Assembly (NCBI RefSeq): GCF_024721305.1
Contig: NZ_JAMXOD010000008.1
Coordinates: forward strand, 58,739-122,738
Length of the DNA stretch: 64,000 bases
Source of the DNA: Aequitasia blattaphilus
Lineage (GTDB): Bacteria > Bacillota > Clostridia > Lachnospirales > Lachnospiraceae
Direction: 5' to 3'
The position numbers were made by a program, and so were the translations under genes. Of the stretch, positions 27,403-35,526 are shown in pieces. The notes beneath the pieces are model-generated. The model worked only from the letters and a program-made list of their open reading frames with translations, was not told the DNA's origin and made no database searches. Every line of letters begins with the position of its first letter. The stretch's first letter is position 1.

Positions 27403-28163
27403 TAAGGATACATGCACAATATTCCTTCTGCTTCAAAGAAGCTTTTCCATCTTTCTTCCGGTTGTTTATCCGTTACCACATACTCAATATCTGATAACTC
27501 ACCAATTGTAGTAAATCCTATTTGATCAAATTTTGTACCATCAATGGCCAACACTTTTTTCTTCGCAGAGTTTAGCATCGTCCTCTTGTTGTTTGAATGC
27601 AGTTCGTCCGTATCGGTCACTCCTGCCTTCATATCAATTCCCTTACAAGAAATTACCGCAATGTCTACATGGTAGGATTGAAGCATCTTATCAGTCTGAG
27701 GTCCCACAAGCGCATACGTCCCCTCTTTTGACAATCCTCCTGTTGACAGAACCGACCAGTCTTTCTTGTCCAAGAGTTCTATAATAATCTCAATGGAATT
27801 TGTAATAATCGTAAGATTACTCTTTTCCTTTAATGCTTTCGCCACATACAATGCAGTGGAGGAAGCATCCAGCATAACCGTATCACCATCTTGAATTAAT
27901 TGACACACTTCTTTCGCAATCAGCTGCTTCTCAATCACATTACGGTTTTTTCTTATATTCAACGGGAGATCTAAATTAGCATGTTCATTAAAAACAGCTC
28001 CACCATAACTTTTTGTAGCGTAACCATCTTTTTCCAGCTTTTCCAAATCTCTTCTTATTGTTTCCTCTGAAACATCATAAATCTGACTCAGCTCGCTTAC
28101 CACCACCCGCTTCTGTGATTGCAGTTTTTCCAGTATTTCTTTTCGTCTCTCAATTGCTAACAT
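27402..28163 (-). CDS. DeoR-family regulator of the fucose/rhamnose microcompartment genes
   Basis: The 253-residue protein begins MLAIERRKEILEKLQSQKRV. The helix-turn-helix is VSELSQIYDVSEETIRRDLE, and the C-terminal sugar-phosphate-sensing domain has DTVMLDASSTALYVAKAL. An ATG at 28178 is in frame, but the one at 28163 has TTTGGAGG at correct spacing. It is the last gene of the shell/enzyme operon, 24 nt after pduT. DeoR proteins of this type usually repress sugar catabolic genes and respond to a phosphorylated sugar. Candidate operators lie at 36365-36449 and 40690-40712. Confidence 0.88.
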   Translation of the reverse strand: MLAIERRKEILEKLQSQKRVVVSELSQIYDVSEETIRRDLEKLEKDGYATKSYGGAVFNEHANLDLPLNIRKNRNVIEKQLIAKEVCQLIQDGDTVMLDASSTALYVAKALKEKSNLTIITNSIEIIIELLDKKDWSVLSTGGLSKEGTYALVGPQTDKMLQSYHVDIAVISCKGIDMKAGVTDTDELHSNNKRTMLNSAKKKVLAIDGTKFDQIGFTTIGELSDIEYVVTDKQPEERWKSFFEAEGILCMYP

Positions 28164-28186
28164 GAAGCTTGCCTCCAAACATTTAT

Positions 28187-28735
28187 TTAAAGAATTGCAT
28201 CCTTCACCTGCTTATCTGGGGATGCAATAACGGATGAATCCACATACATTCCATCTTTTCCAATCACTCCAGCAGCTCGTTCAATTGCCGCTTCAACTGC
28301 TGCTACTTCTCCCGTTAAAAGCATATAGGATTTTCCACACATACCCCTTGCAATACGCAGTTCAATCAAATCTACAATTGCCGTTTTGGCAGCTTCGTCT
28401 GCTGCAACAATAATCGAGGATGCATCATAGGTCTCCAGTATACCAAGGGCTGCTACATTTTCAATCTCTGTAGCTGCATAAATTGCCGGGAAAATAGACT
28501 CATGAGGATTTCCCAATACAAAGCTATTAATCAGATGCTTTACATGCTGTGTCTTTGCCGCTTCAACTGCCGCCTTTACTGCACTTAAATCACCGGATAC
28601 AATTGCAATATATTTTCCTGGACATACGGTCTGCGCTTCCACAATGCTGATATCAGAGGTTTTCACCATGGTATCCACAGCCGTAATTCCAGCCGCTACC
28701 GTTCTGTATTCTATCATTCCAATTGCTTTACTCAT
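28187..28735 (-). CDS. pduT: Trimeric (tandem BMC) shell protein, PduT type
   Basis: The 182-residue protein carries two BMC domains (residues about 4-90 and 95-180), each with an IGMIE/LGILE start. Cys38 in TVCPGKYIA matches the cysteine that holds a [4Fe-4S] cluster at the three-fold axis of PduT. Such shell proteins are thought to pass electrons across the shell. It sits directly after the pduS-like gene, its known partner. Here both occur with a B12-independent dehydratase, so electron transfer must serve something other than cobalamin repair. Confidence 0.9.
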   Translation of the reverse strand: MSKAIGMIEYRTVAAGITAVDTMVKTSDISIVEAQTVCPGKYIAIVSGDLSAVKAAVEAAKTQHVKHLINSFVLGNPHESIFPAIYAATEIENVAALGILETYDASSIIVAADEAAKTAIVDLIELRIARGMCGKSYMLLTGEVAAVEAAIERAAGVIGKDGMYVDSSVIASPDKQVKDAIL

Positions 28736-28751
28736 TTTTATATGTCCTTTC

Positions 28752-30071
28752 TTACGCTTCTATCATAACATATTTATCGTTTACTTCACAAATAGTTCCG
28801 TCAATGCTTGCATGTATATTTACACTTAAACCTTTTCCCATCGCTCCAACAACATCACCCTTTTTCACTTTATCTCCCTTGGTAACCCTGGGAATTGCAG
28901 GTGCTCCAATGTGTTGGCTCATTAATATTTTTACTCTTTTTGTATCGGGAACTTCCTCTTTCAAAGGCGCTTCTTTATCATATTTTGTCAAATCTAGTCT
29001 TGCCATTAAACGTTCCATAGGAACTTTTCTGAATTCTCGCTCCGGCCCTACGCCCTTCGCTTCCACTTTAGGCATGGGAACACCACGTCCTCTTAGTTTT
29101 CCTTTGTACTCTGTCATCAATGTACGAGGAGAAAGTCCCTGAAAACAAGAAAACATTTCGCACAATCCACAAGAAGAACAGAAGTATGTATTGACAAATA
29201 TATCTGGATTTTGAACGTCCTTGCAGGTTGCCGCCTGCATAAACTTATGAGGCTCAATCGGATGACCCAAGCGATTTCTCGGGCATAAGTCTGTACACAT
29301 CGAACAATTACAGCAACAGGCTGCTGCTCTTTTTAAATCAATAGAAGAATTGCTGTTTTTTTTCTGAACCAACAGATGATCCTGTGGCAAAACTAAAATC
29401 CCATTCGTAGTCTTTGTAACCGGCTGGAACTTACTTCCAATAGATCCCATCATCGGACCACCCACGAAGTAAACCGGATTATTCACGGTGGTTTTCCCAG
29501 CCATTTTCACCACTTCTTCCAGTGAAGTTCCAATCGGAACCTTAACAGTAATTGGATTTTCAACTTCTGCAACAACAGAAACCAATTTTTCTATTACTGG
29601 CTCATTATGCAATGCTCTATAGATGTTATAAACAGTTTCAACATTAAATACTGCAATTCCACTCTCAATTGGAAGTACTCCGGGACGAATGACCTTTCCA
29701 GTCACCTCATAAATCAGTACCACTTCATCTCCTGCAGGATATACCTCCTCCAAAAGTCCCAGGCGGACATTTTTATAATCTGCAACCACTTGGTTTAACG
29801 CCTCTATTGTTTCTTTATAGGCTTCCTTAATCCCTATGACCACATCTTTTGCCCCTAAGGTTTCTCCAATCATATGGAATGTTTCAACGATTTCTCCTGC
29901 GTGCTTTTCCAAAAGCTGTCTGTGGAGACGCAAAAGCGGCTCACATTCTGCACAGTTTAAAATTATGGTCTCTGCACGTTCATCCAGCTTCCCATAAGTG
30001 GGAAATCCTGCTCCTCCAGCTCCTACGATCCCATTTTGCTGTAAAATGTCACTTAGTTCTTGTCGTTCCAT
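28752..30071 (-). CDS. pduS: PduS-like (RnfC-type) iron-sulfur/flavin oxidoreductase
   Basis: The 439-residue protein starts MERQELSDILQQNGIVGAGG. NGIVGAGGAGFPTYGKL and ILNCAECEPLL are RnfC/PduS NADH- and FMN-binding motifs. Two [4Fe-4S] motifs follow (CCNCSMCTDLCPRN and CSSCGLCEMFSCFQG), then a C-terminal barrel-sandwich domain. In B12-dependent pdu systems PduS reduces cobalamin. Here, with a glycyl-radical dehydratase, it more likely recycles NADH or moves electrons via PduT. The ATG at 30071 has GGACTGGAG upstream; the frame opens at 30101, overlapping eutN. Confidence 0.9.
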   Translation of the reverse strand: MERQELSDILQQNGIVGAGGAGFPTYGKLDERAETIILNCAECEPLLRLHRQLLEKHAGEIVETFHMIGETLGAKDVVIGIKEAYKETIEALNQVVADYKNVRLGLLEEVYPAGDEVVLIYEVTGKVIRPGVLPIESGIAVFNVETVYNIYRALHNEPVIEKLVSVVAEVENPITVKVPIGTSLEEVVKMAGKTTVNNPVYFVGGPMMGSIGSKFQPVTKTTNGILVLPQDHLLVQKKNSNSSIDLKRAAACCCNCSMCTDLCPRNRLGHPIEPHKFMQAATCKDVQNPDIFVNTYFCSSCGLCEMFSCFQGLSPRTLMTEYKGKLRGRGVPMPKVEAKGVGPEREFRKVPMERLMARLDLTKYDKEAPLKEEVPDTKRVKILMSQHIGAPAIPRVTKGDKVKKGDVVGAMGKGLSVNIHASIDGTICEVNDKYVMIEA

Positions 30072-30090
30072 TTCAATTACTCCAGTCCTT

Positions 30091-30342
30091 TTAATCGTCA
30101 ATAATACCTACAATAGCAGCATCAACAGGCACATTTTCCATACCACTCCCTACTCTTGCCGCACTTCCTTGTGCAACCAGTACGCATTCCCCGATACCTG
30201 CACCTATTTTATCAATGGCTATCAGTCTTTGACCTTCTGATTTCATGCTTTCACAGACTTCTACAATCATAAACTTATTACCCACTAATGCATCGCTTTT
30301 TCTTGTAGATATCACACTTCCAACTACTTTGCCCATCAACAT
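30091..30342 (-). CDS. Microcompartment vertex protein (BMC-P, EutN/CcmL/PduN family)
   Basis: The 83-residue protein matches the pentameric shell vertex family: GKVVGSVISTRKSDALVGNKFMIVE (two short blocks, GKVVGSVISTRK and GNKFMIVE), then DKIGAGIGECVLVAQGSAAR and DAAIVGIID. Five copies cap each vertex of the shell. It is the only BMC-P gene in the window. It lies between pduL and the pduS-like gene. Confidence 0.93.
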   Translation of the reverse strand: MLMGKVVGSVISTRKSDALVGNKFMIVEVCESMKSEGQRLIAIDKIGAGIGECVLVAQGSAARVGSGMENVPVDAAIVGIIDD

Positions 30343-30368
30343 ATTCTTCTTCCTTCCTAAGGACGCCT

Positions 30369-31019
30369 TTACTTTATAATTCGCACAGTATCCCCTGTTC
30401 GGATATTGGCTGCGTTTCCTTCATCTGTATCAATATGCATTTCCAAAGTAAAACTGTCATCTACGCGAATTTGTACATGGTTAAAGGTTGTACCCCTTTC
30501 ATTATCCGCAATAACAGATACTTCCTGTCCATCTACAACTCCTGCAAGAGAAGCATCCTTTGGTGGCATATGAATATGACGCTTTGCAATAATACATCCT
30601 TCTTTTAAATAGATAACTCCTTTTGGTCCTACAATTGATATCGGTGCAGAACCCTTAATATCTCCTGATTCTCGAATCGGTGCTGGAACTCCTAGCTTAA
30701 TTGCATCTGTCTTTGATATTTCCACTTGGGAGCCTTTACGAACCGGTCCTAAAATTCTTACATTCTCTATCGCTCTTAGCTTCAGTCCAACAATTGTTAC
30801 CACTTCATTTGAAGCAAATTGTCCACCCATCAGCTCTTTTTTTTGTGTTAATTGATACCCTTTTCCAAATAATTCTTCAACATGCTCCTGGGTAAGGTGT
30901 ACATGTCTGCCAGATACCCCAATCGGTACCATATATCCATTTTCACTATTTTTAGAAGCTTCTTGCTTTTCCATTGCTTCTATTACCATACGAGTAATGA
31001 CTGCTACATTATTATTCAT
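30369..31019 (-). CDS. pduL: Phosphate propanoyltransferase PduL
   Basis: The 216-residue protein has an N-terminal amphipathic encapsulation helix (residues 3-18, NNVAVITRMVIEAMEKQ) before the PduL core. In the core, IGVSGRHVHLT and KRHIHMPPKDASLAGV carry the zinc-binding histidines, and DTDEGNAANIRTGD ends it. It converts propionyl-CoA to propionyl-phosphate inside the compartment and regenerates CoA for PduP. Context and motifs agree fully. Confidence 0.95.
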   Translation of the reverse strand: MNNNVAVITRMVIEAMEKQEASKNSENGYMVPIGVSGRHVHLTQEHVEELFGKGYQLTQKKELMGGQFASNEVVTIVGLKLRAIENVRILGPVRKGSQVEISKTDAIKLGVPAPIRESGDIKGSAPISIVGPKGVIYLKEGCIIAKRHIHMPPKDASLAGVVDGQEVSVIADNERGTTFNHVQIRVDDSFTLEMHIDTDEGNAANIRTGDTVRIIK

Positions 31020-31094
31020 AGTTTAGCTCCTCAAAGTATAGATACAAAAGAGGCAGTTATTCTTTGCCCCTTTTGTTTCTGTTGTTTCTTACTA

Positions 31095-31466
31095 TTATAA
31101 AGATGGAAGAATTTTTTCTACATCATTGTGTGGTCTTGGGATTACGTGTGTTGCTACTAATTCTCCCAGTCTTCCTGCAGATTCTGCTCCAGATTCAACT
31201 GCTGACTTTACAGCTCCTACGTCACCGCGAACCATAACACTTACAAGTCCTGAACCGATTTTTTCTGTTCCAACTAAGGATACGTTTGCTGCCTTTAACA
31301 TTGTATCTGCTGCTTCAATCGCTGCTACCAAACCTCTTGTTTCTACCATTCCTAATGCTTCTTGTGCCATTTTCTTTTCCTCCTTTTTTTCTGTGGATTT
31401 TGCTTCCTGAACACGTTTTATTGTTTTAGCCGGCGCTTTAGCCGTGGTTGCTTTTCTTTCTGCCAT
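31095..31466 (-). CDS. Hexameric shell protein (BMC-H) with Lys/Ala-rich N-terminal extension and two starts
   Basis: Residues 33-123 are a standard BMC-H domain ([22 protein letters not shown] ... [17 protein letters not shown]), almost identical to the protein at 31791-32066. The first 32 residues are Lys/Ala-rich. Both in-frame ATGs have good ribosome sites: TAGGAGGG before 31466 and AAAGGAGGAAAAGAAA before 31370. The gene may therefore make a 123-residue tailed form and a 91-residue plain form. BMC-H hexamers tile the shell facets. The tail's function is unknown. Confidence 0.92.
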   Translation of the reverse strand: MAERKATTAKAPAKTIKRVQEAKSTEKKEEKKMAQEALGMVETRGLVAAIEAADTMLKAANVSLVGTEKIGSGLVSVMVRGDVGAVKSAVESGAESAGRLGELVATHVIPRPHNDVEKILPSL

Positions 31467-31481
31467 AGGGTTTTTTCCCTC

Positions 31482-31766
31482 CTAGTCTACCAAGTTACTG
31501 CTAGAACGTATTTGCTTGATTACTTCTTCATGGGGGCTTGGGATTACGCAATACGCTGCTGGTTTCTTTAACGAGTTACTTGCTGCGCTTTCGATTGCCT
31601 GAGCTACTGCAGATACGCTCCCCTTGATTATAACGGTCACAAGTCTTCCGCCTAATTTCTTTTCCCATGTTACCAGTGATACATCCGCTGTTTTACACAT
31701 TACATCTATCGCATGAATCGCTGCTGTTGTACTGGGGATTTCGAAAAATCCATATGAATCTCCCAT
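31482..31766 (-). CDS. Hexameric shell protein (BMC-H)
   Basis: The 94-residue protein is a single BMC domain with a divergent start (MGDSYGFFEIPSTTAAIHAID). The conserved VIPSPHEEVIKQI end is present. It has an unusual Trp in SLVTWEKKLGGRLVT and lacks the usual polar pore run, so its pore may differ from the two near-identical BMC-H proteins on either side. It lies 15 nt before the tailed BMC-H gene. Confidence 0.9.
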   Translation of the reverse strand: MGDSYGFFEIPSTTAAIHAIDVMCKTADVSLVTWEKKLGGRLVTVIIKGSVSAVAQAIESAASNSLKKPAAYCVIPSPHEEVIKQIRSSSNLVD

Positions 31767-31790
31767 GAGACTACTCCTTTTTCTCTTCTA

Positions 31791-32066
31791 TTATAAAGAA
31801 GGTAAAATCTTTTCTACATCATTATGTGGTCTTGGGATTACATGTGTTGCTACCAGCTCTCCAAGTCTTCCTGCTGCATCTGCTCCTGTTTCAACAGCCG
31901 CTTTTACTGCACCTACATCTCCACGAACCATAACACTTACAAGTCCTGAACCGATTTTTTCTGTTCCGATTAATGATACCTCTGCTGCCTTTGTCATTGC
32001 ATCTGCTGCTTCAATTGCTGCTGTAAGTCCTCTTGTTTCTACCATTCCTAATGCTTCTTGTGCCAT
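31791..32066 (-). CDS. Major hexameric shell protein (BMC-H, PduA/PduJ type)
   Basis: The 91-residue protein is a canonical [24 protein letters not shown], then [24 protein letters not shown], ending [17 protein letters not shown]. It differs from the short form encoded at 31095-31370 at only about a dozen positions, which suggests a recent duplication around the 31482 gene. It is probably a main facet protein. Confidence 0.95.
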   Translation of the reverse strand: MAQEALGMVETRGLTAAIEAADAMTKAAEVSLIGTEKIGSGLVSVMVRGDVGAVKAAVETGADAAGRLGELVATHVIPRPHNDVEKILPSL

Positions 32067-32078
32067 TTTCTTTTCCTC

Positions 32079-32426
32079 CTAAACTTCTTTTACGTGTTTT
32101 TTATTTTTACCATTGGGTTTATCTAAACCACTGAGTTTCAACATCTTTTCTGTACCTTCTACCGGTCTCGCTATTACATGAGCCGTGATGACTCCCGCCA
32201 TTTCTTCTGCTTTCATCCTTGCTGCTTCTACAGCCGCTTCTACGTCCGAAATACTGCCTCTAAACTTCACCATAACAATCAAAGGAACCGGTAAATCATC
32301 TGCATTCGCAGGTTTATTCTTATCAAAGGTCTCCAGTCGGACGTTCCCCGCCTTACAGCCTGCATCCGCTGCTGCATAAGCCGTTGCCAGCCCAAAAACT
32401 TCTATCATACCTACTGCTTCTTGCAT
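32079..32426 (-). CDS. BMC-domain shell protein with loop insertion and basic tail
   Basis: The 115-residue protein has a BMC domain starting MQEAVGMIEVFGLATAYAAAD. It carries a short insertion (KNKPANADDLPVP) between strands and a Lys-rich C-terminal tail (KPNGKNKKHVKEV). The insertion is at the rim of the hexamer pore or face in related proteins, so a specialised pore is possible. It is the first shell gene after the alcohol dehydrogenase. Confidence 0.88.
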   Translation of the reverse strand: MQEAVGMIEVFGLATAYAAADAGCKAGNVRLETFDKNKPANADDLPVPLIVMVKFRGSISDVEAAVEAARMKAEEMAGVITAHVIARPVEGTEKMLKLSGLDKPNGKNKKHVKEV

Positions 32427-32447
32427 CCTACTCTCCTTTAAAAGTTA

Positions 32448-33650
32448 CTATTTGTTAATAATAGCAATCTTTAAACCTTCCATCTTCAAGTTCGTTTGAT
32501 GGGCTTCATTTATTTTATCTAATGGATATTCATGTGTAATGAGTTCATCCATTGGAAGTCCGATTCCTTTTGCTCTTTTCAAGAAATCAAAGGTAGTTGC
32601 ATAATCTCTTAGTGTGTATACCCAAGAACCTACCAATGTAATCTCTTTTGAACAAAGATCGAAGTGTGGATTGATTGTGGCATCTCCTCCATTGATAAAG
32701 AAACCAAGTTCACATAACCCCCCGCCATTACGGATGAATTTATAAATGTTTGAATGTGCAACCGGTGAACCTGTACACTGGAATGCAAAATCTGCCGGAT
32801 GTCCATCAAATGCATCTTCAACTGCTTTTGCAAGATTCTCAATGCCTTTATGATCCTTAAAGTTTACACTCTTATCTGCTCCCATTCTCTTTGCAAAATC
32901 AAGTCTCTTTTGCTCTCCATCCACTGCAACAATGTTCTCAATTCCCATTGTCCGAAGGATTGCAATACAAATCAAACCGATTGGTCCACATCCCTGTACA
33001 ACAACTCTTGAGTTGAATCTTAAGATTCCAGTTGTCTTTGCTCGTTCCACTGCATGAATCAGTACTGCGCAAGGTTCGATTAAAATTCTGGATTTCAAAT
33101 CCAAGTCGCTTACATTAAATACCGTTGAGCCTTCCCGTATTAAAATATAGTCTGCAAACCAGCCATTTAGATGAACTTCATCATCTGGAAGAAGCCCGTA
33201 TACATCTGCTCCTCCTACATTTTGCTTGTTCAAATCAAACATCGTAATATCTGGATTGTCTTTAAAGATCATACAAGTTACAACCTTATCACCCAGCTTT
33301 AATGCTTTTCCTGCGCTGTCGATCTTTACATTTTTTCCCATTTTTACGATTTCACCAGTTCCTTCATGTCCAAGAACCACTGGAATCAAACTGAATGGAT
33401 CGTTTTTAAACTCATGAGCATCGGTTCCACAAATTCCACAACCTTCAATTTTTACGAGAATGTCTCCATCTCCAACCTCTGGCATAGGAAATTCTTTAAT
33501 GTCATAGTTCTGTAATTCTGTTAACATTGCAACGTGGGCAGTTTTAGGGATGCTTGTATTTCCAGCTGGTGCTGAAGTACCTTTTCCATCCATCATACTT
33601 TCTAATACTTGCTTCACGACTGCTTCTACATTTGCAGAATTCATTTCCAT
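32448..33650 (-). CDS. Zinc-type alcohol dehydrogenase with encapsulation peptide
   Basis: The 400-residue protein begins with an amphipathic helix (residues 5-20, NSANVEAVVKQVLESMM), then a Gly/Ser linker, which targets cargo to microcompartments. The medium-chain dehydrogenase core has GCGICGTDAHEF and GHEGTGEIV (catalytic zinc) and GCGPIGLICI (NAD-binding). It probably reduces propionaldehyde to propanol, recycling NADH made by PduP. Lactaldehyde reductase activity, otherwise missing from the window, is another possibility. Confidence 0.88.
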   Translation of the reverse strand: MEMNSANVEAVVKQVLESMMDGKGTSAPAGNTSIPKTAHVAMLTELQNYDIKEFPMPEVGDGDILVKIEGCGICGTDAHEFKNDPFSLIPVVLGHEGTGEIVKMGKNVKIDSAGKALKLGDKVVTCMIFKDNPDITMFDLNKQNVGGADVYGLLPDDEVHLNGWFADYILIREGSTVFNVSDLDLKSRILIEPCAVLIHAVERAKTTGILRFNSRVVVQGCGPIGLICIAILRTMGIENIVAVDGEQKRLDFAKRMGADKSVNFKDHKGIENLAKAVEDAFDGHPADFAFQCTGSPVAHSNIYKFIRNGGGLCELGFFINGGDATINPHFDLCSKEITLVGSWVYTLRDYATTFDFLKRAKGIGLPMDELITHEYPLDKINEAHQTNLKMEGLKIAIINK

Positions 33651-33671
33651 CTTTTACTTCCTCCTACTATT

Positions 33672-35060
33672 CTATCTGATACACAAACTGTCTGTCATAA
33701 CACAACGTCTTCTCTTTGTGAAACTCTTTGCGCTAGTAAGTCCTTCTCCCGTTCTTGATGCAATGGTAAAAGTACAATATCCTTCTCCGCCAAATCCAAG
33801 CGCTGCATAGGATGGACCATTCTTAACTAATATTGCAGTATCAAGAGCTCTCGCATATTCCGTAATACGATCTACGTTTTTAGAATGTATGTGTGCAGAA
33901 TGTCGATTTCCATGTTCTAACCAAACTGCTTTTTCCACACCATCTTCAAAGTTTGAAGCCCTTACAATTCCAAGAATCGGCATCATCAACTCTTCCGCAA
34001 TCAATGGGTGTTCTTTTTCCCCTTCAAATATGATACATCTTATATTATCCGGTACTGTAACTCCAATCATTCCTAATAGAGTCTTCGCATCTCTTCCTAC
34101 ACATTTTCTATTGAGTCTTCCATTCTGCAATACTGTGGCTGTCAGCTTTTCCTGTTCTTCAGCAGATGCCATATAGCATCCTTGCTCTGCAACCATATAA
34201 TGCATAAGCTCATCAGCAATTTCATCCAGAGCAACTACTTCTTTTTCAGCAATACAGGGCAGGTTATTATCAAAGGTACAGCCATTTACAATATCCTCAG
34301 CAGCCTTTTTTAAATCTGCTGTTTCATCCACAAGAGCCGGAGGATTACCAGCTCCTGCTCCAATCCCACGTTTTCCCGAAGAAAGTACTGCTGTTACGAC
34401 TCCCGGTCCACCCGTTGCTGCAATAAGAGGAATATCTTTGTGCTTCATCATGACTCCACTGGAATCAAGGGTTGGCTTTTCAACGGTTGTTGCAATATTA
34501 TCAGGTCCACCTGCCTCAACAGATGCTTCATTAATCATGTTAATTGCATAGAGAGAGGTTTTAATCGCTGCCGGATGTGGATTAAATACTACTGTATTAC
34601 CTCCGGCTAGCATACCAATTGTATTACATATAATGGTTTCACTTGGATTGGTTGTTGGGGTGATTGCTCCAATCACTCCAAAGGGTCCCATTTCCACAAG
34701 GGTAAGTCCTCTGTCTCCAGACCACGCTGTGGTTTTGATATCTTCTGTACCCGGTGTTTTCTCCGCGACCAGCTGATGCTTCAAAATTTTATGTCCCACA
34801 TTTCCCATACCCGTTTCCTCTACTGCCATACGAGCCAGGATTTCAGCGCTTTCTATTGTTTTATTACGAATGCCTGTGATAATCTTCTCTCGTTGATCCA
34901 TAGACATTTTTGCTACATATTTCTGAGCCACTTTTGCTGCTTCAATCGCTTCATTCATATCTTTGAATACGCCCTTCGCATTTGAAGCATCTGCTGCAAT
35001 CTGCATTTTGGCCATTACTTCTTGCACGATGGTCGATACCATCTGTTCATTTACAGACAC
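33672..35060 (-). CDS. pduP: CoA-acylating propionaldehyde dehydrogenase PduP
   Basis: The 462-residue protein starts with an encapsulation helix (NEQMVSTIVQEVMAKMQ, residues 4-20), then the aldehyde dehydrogenase fold. Cys269 in NNLPCIAEKE is the catalytic thiol, and GPFGVIGAITPTTNP and GNPPALVDETAD bind NAD and CoA. It oxidises propionaldehyde to propionyl-CoA inside the shell. The start overlaps the preceding HbpS-like gene's end by 10 nt. Confidence 0.95.
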   Translation of the reverse strand: MSVNEQMVSTIVQEVMAKMQIAADASNAKGVFKDMNEAIEAAKVAQKYVAKMSMDQREKIITGIRNKTIESAEILARMAVEETGMGNVGHKILKHQLVAEKTPGTEDIKTTAWSGDRGLTLVEMGPFGVIGAITPTTNPSETIICNTIGMLAGGNTVVFNPHPAAIKTSLYAINMINEASVEAGGPDNIATTVEKPTLDSSGVMMKHKDIPLIAATGGPGVVTAVLSSGKRGIGAGAGNPPALVDETADLKKAAEDIVNGCTFDNNLPCIAEKEVVALDEIADELMHYMVAEQGCYMASAEEQEKLTATVLQNGRLNRKCVGRDAKTLLGMIGVTVPDNIRCIIFEGEKEHPLIAEELMMPILGIVRASNFEDGVEKAVWLEHGNRHSAHIHSKNVDRITEYARALDTAILVKNGPSYAALGFGGEGYCTFTIASRTGEGLTSAKSFTKRRRCVMTDSLCIR

Positions 35061-35524
35061 TGGATTACCTCCTCAAAAACTTTTTTTCCAAAAGCGGCTA
35101 ATCTTGTATCCTCATCTGCACTTCCTCCACTCACACCAAGTCCGCCTACAATTCTTCCTTTTGTCTTAAGGGGTTCTCCACCACCAAATATGATGATTTT
35201 TCCTTGGTTTGTATATTGAATTCCATAAAGGGAGTCTCCCGGTTTACAAAGCTTAGATAATTCTTTTGTAGACATCTTCAGACTCACTGAGGTAAAAGCT
35301 TTATTAACAGCCACATCATAGCTTGCAATGTACGCATCATCCATACACTGAACAGAAATCGGATGTCCGCTTCTGTCCGACACAGCAATCACTACGTTCA
35401 ATCCCATTGCAGTGGCCTCTTCTTTTACTTTTTCGATAAGGATATTTGCCTTTTTCAGGCTGATACCGCTTTCCATTTCGTGAAGCACTCTTTTAATTGC
35501 TCCATCAATCTCACGATTATCCAT
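35051..35524 (-). CDS. GlcG/HbpS-family protein (PduO C-terminal-domain-like)
   Basis: The 157-residue protein begins MDNREIDGAIKRVLHEMESG and contains the GlcG/HbpS pattern: ANILIEKVKEEATAMGLNVV, AVSDRSGHPI, DVAVNKAFTS and FGGGEPL, ending GLGVSGGSADEDTRLA. Similar domains bind haem or corrinoid-like ligands and sit at the C-terminus of PduO. Its job in B12-independent compartments is not known. The ATG at 35524 overlaps the aldolase stop and is preceded by AGGGAAATAAG; the frame opens at 35614. The first 20 residues could act as an encapsulation helix. Confidence 0.85.
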   Translation of the reverse strand: MDNREIDGAIKRVLHEMESGISLKKANILIEKVKEEATAMGLNVVIAVSDRSGHPISVQCMDDAYIASYDVAVNKAFTSVSLKMSTKELSKLCKPGDSLYGIQYTNQGKIIIFGGGEPLKTKGRIVGGLGVSGGSADEDTRLAAFGKKVFEEVIQCL

Positions 35525-35526
35525 TC

